Assembly: GCA_025937955.1 (NCBI GenBank)
Contig: JAICQI010000363.1
Location: 1-6,318, forward strand
Source of the DNA: Pyrinomonadaceae bacterium
GTDB lineage: Bacteria > Acidobacteriota > Blastocatellia > Pyrinomonadales > Pyrinomonadaceae
Length of the DNA: 6,318 nt
Direction of reading: 5' to 3'
The translations under genes were made by a program, and so were the position numbers. Of the stretch, positions 4,382-6,318 are shown piece by piece. Each line of letters begins with the position of its first letter. Positions within the stretch are counted from its first letter, which is position 1. The notes beneath the pieces were generated by a model, which searched no databases, was not told the origin of the DNA, and saw only the letters and a list, made by a program, of their open reading frames with translations.

Positions 4382-6318
4382 ATGAAAGTCTATCCGACCG
4401 AAGCCATCAGAAATCTCGCTGTCATTGGACATGGCGACGCAGGGAAGACACAGCTTGTCAGCTCGCTTCTCTACGTCGCCGGAGCCACACCGCGCTGGGG
4501 AAAGGTAGATGAAGGCACCACTGTTACCGATTACGAAGAAGATTCCATTGCCCGCAAGATCACACTTAATACCGCACTCGCTCATCTCGAACATCGCGAT
4601 ACAAAACTCAATTTTATAGACTCGCCGGGCTACGCCGCTTTCGTCGCACACGCACGACCCGCGCTACGCGTCGCAGACTGCGCCATCGTCGTCGTTGACG
4701 GAGTTAAAGGCGTTGAAGTGCAAACTGAAAAGACTTGGGCCTACGCAAATGAATTCATGGTCCCGCGCGTGATGGTCATCACCAAGCTCGACAAAGAACA
4801 CGCTGACTTTGGCGCCGCACTGGAAAGCGCGCAGAAGACCTTCAGCAGAGCCATCATTCCTTTTACGTTACCGATCGGAAAAGAAAAAGATTTTCGTGGC
4901 GTGGTCGATGTGGTCCACATGAAAGCTTACGAGCTTGGCGCCGATGGTCAGGCAAAAGAGATCGATATTCCCTCGGAAGGCCGCGACATCGTCGACAAGA
5001 CGCGCGAACGGTTAGTGGAACTGGTCGCGGAGTCGAACGACGCGTTGATGGAAAAGTATTTTGAGCAGGGGACACTCGACGAAGAAGACATTCTTCCGAA
5101 CATCAACAACGCTATCGCGCAAAGCAAACTGTGTCCGGTGTTCGCCGTGTCGAGTATGACGCAGGTTGGTCTGCGAGCTTTGCTGAACGGGCTTGTTGAA
5201 TTCGCGCCAGATCCGGCGCACCACGAAACTGAATGGGGCAAGCCAGTCGATGCCGCTCCGGACGCTGAGCGAATCGGACGCAAGTACAACGACAATGAGC
5301 CATTCTCGGCTTACTGCTTCCGCACCGTCGCGGATCCATTCGCGGGTCGTATCAACGTCTTCAAGATCATTAGCGGTCATCTTCAGACTGACGCCAACGC
5401 GCTCAACACCTCTCGCGGAATCTCGGAACGTCTCGGCGCGCTGCACGCGATGCAAGGTAAAACACTCGACAAGGTTACGGAAGCACACGCCGGCGACATC
5501 ATCGCGTGTGTGAAACTAAAAGAGACGCAAACCGGCGACACGCTTTCCGACAAACAAGCGCAGATCGTTTACGACGGCGTCGAGTATCCCGAGGCGGCGA
5601 TAGCTTTTGCGATCGAGCCGAAGTCGCGCCAGGACGAAGAGAAGATCAGCGCGGCGCTGCACAAGATTCTCGAAGAAGATCCGGCACTGCACTTCACACG
5701 CGATTCGCAGACGAAGGAGTTTCTGCTTTCTGGTTCGGGACAGTTACACGTTGAAACAGTCGTCGAGAAGTTGAAGAAGCGTTACGGCGTGGAAGTGACG
5801 CTTCATCCGCCGAAGGTTCCCTACAAGGAAACGATTACGCAGCGCGCGGAAGTCCAGGGCCGGCACAAGAAGCAGACCGGCGGGCGCGGACAGTTTGGCG
5901 ATTGCAAGTGCGTGTTCGAGCCTTTGCCGCGTGGTGGTGGTTTCGTTTTCGAAGACAAGATCTTCGGTGGATCGGTACCGCAACAGTTCCGGCCGGCGAT
6001 CGAAAAAGGAATCATCGAGGCGGCGAAGTCAGGCGCAATTGCAGGTTATCCGCTGGTGGATTTCAAGGTGCAGTTAGTCGATGGGTCGTATCACCCGGTG
6101 GATTCTGACGAACATTCATTCAGAGCGGCAGGTCGCAAGGCTTTTCGTGCGGCGATGGAGAAAGTAAAGCCATCGTTGCTGGAGCCGGTGATGGACGTCG
6201 AGATCGCGGCGCCACAGGAATACAGCGGCGACATCATGGGCGACTTGAACTCACGTCGAGGCCGCGTGCAGGGCATGGAGACGAGCGGTAAGCAACAGGT
6301 GATCAAAGCGCAGGTGCC
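4382..6318 (+). CDS. fusA: Elongation factor G-like translational GTPase (FusA2 type, 3' end missing)
   Basis: The frame is open from ATG 4382 to the right edge, giving 645 codons of an expected roughly 690-700. EF-G uses GTP to move tRNA and mRNA through the ribosome or to split ribosomes. The G domain has GHGDAGKT (16-23), switch I with ARKITLNT (57-64), DSPGY (80-84) and TKLD (134-137). Domain II (about 305-395), domain III (about 401-477, with LLSGSGQLHVE) and domain IV (about 478-600) follow; domain V is cut off. Domain IV keeps its ribosome-contacting loops: HKKQTGGRGQFG (495-506) and GSYHPVDSDE, with His571 at the position of E. coli His583. GHGDAGKT, RKI in switch I and DSPGY instead of AHIDAGKT, RGI and DTPGH place it with the second EF-G subfamily (EF-G2/FusA2) rather than the canonical str-operon copy; no rpsL, rpsG or tuf neighbour is visible. 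The NKxD guanine motif reads TKLD. Whether it replaces or supplements a canonical EF-G cannot be told here. Confidence 0.93.
   Translation, partial: MKVYPTEAIRNLAVIGHGDAGKTQLVSSLLYVAGATPRWGKVDEGTTVTDYEEDSIARKITLNTALAHLEHRDTKLNFIDSPGYAAFVAHARPALRVADCAIVVVDGVKGVEVQTEKTWAYANEFMVPRVMVITKLDKEHADFGAALESAQKTFSRAIIPFTLPIGKEKDFRGVVDVVHMKAYELGADGQAKEIDIPSEGRDIVDKTRERLVELVAESNDALMEKYFEQGTLDEEDILPNINNAIAQSKLCPVFAVSSMTQVGLRALLNGLVEFAPDPAHHETEWGKPVDAAPDAERIGRKYNDNEPFSAYCFRTVADPFAGRINVFKIISGHLQTDANALNTSRGISERLGALHAMQGKTLDKVTEAHAGDIIACVKLKETQTGDTLSDKQAQIVYDGVEYPEAAIAFAIEPKSRQDEEKISAALHKILEEDPALHFTRDSQTKEFLLSGSGQLHVETVVEKLKKRYGVEVTLHPPKVPYKETITQRAEVQGRHKKQTGGRGQFGDCKCVFEPLPRGGGFVFEDKIFGGSVPQQFRPAIEKGIIEAAKSGAIAGYPLVDFKVQLVDGSYHPVDSDEHSFRAAGRKAFRAAMEKVKPSLLEPVMDVEIAAPQEYSGDIMGDLNSRRGRVQGMETSGKQQVIKAQV

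Noticed and set aside
5012..5488. Minus-strand open frame of 158 aa within the EF-G-like gene
   Set aside because: It lies wholly antisense to well-conserved EF-G sequence, is Arg/Ser-rich with no motif, and is a shadow frame.
1..6318. CRISPR array, tRNA, rRNA, insertion sequence, toxin-antitoxin or phage-defence genes
   Set aside because: No spaced repeats, cloverleaf, transposase motifs or defence domains were seen; the macrodomain gene has no toxin or ADP-ribosyltransferase partner nearby, so a DarTG-like system is not supported.

Overview
The window looks like ordinary bacterial chromosome. It holds two partial genes at the edges, four complete genes between them, and structured intergenic gaps. 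No RNA gene, insertion sequence, CRISPR array or phage gene was found. The lineage cannot be fixed from sequence alone. The secreted von Willebrand A-type protein, the FusA2-like elongation factor G and the moderate GC of most genes suggest an Acidobacteriota-type soil bacterium (Blastocatellia/Pyrinomonadales-like), but this is inference from family resemblance.

Layout from the left: (1) the last 75 codons of a plus-strand family-5 (peptide/nickel-type) ABC transporter solute-binding protein, with a much higher GC content than everything else; (2) a short convergent gap with a hairpin-forming repeat built on ACAGGATT units; (3) a minus-strand cluster, read right to left, of a 105-aa acidic protein of unknown function, a MacroD/YmdB-type macrodomain protein overlapping it by about 11 nt, and a complete short-form alpha-glucan (glycogen) phosphorylase 33 nt further on; (4) a gap with a candidate promoter, a 13-nt palindrome that may be an operator, and a strong intrinsic terminator; (5) a minus-strand exported VWA-domain protein; (6) a 172-nt divergent gap; (7) a plus-strand elongation factor G-like GTPase, open at the right edge and lacking only about its last 45-50 residues.

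The three-gene cluster is the main functional unit. Glycogen phosphorylase releases glucose-1-phosphate from storage glucan. The macrodomain protein is expected to act on ADP-ribose esters or ADP-ribosylated targets. Their tight spacing suggests co-transcription, but a biochemical link is only a hypothesis. The VWA gene has its own terminator and is separate from that cluster. The EF-G-like gene is transcribed away from it.

No clearly new multi-gene system is visible. The best leads are the abrupt composition change at the left edge, the uncharacterised small protein coupled to the macrodomain and phosphorylase genes, the palindrome and self-similar terminator upstream of them, and the departures from consensus in the VWA metal site and the EF-G guanine-binding motif.
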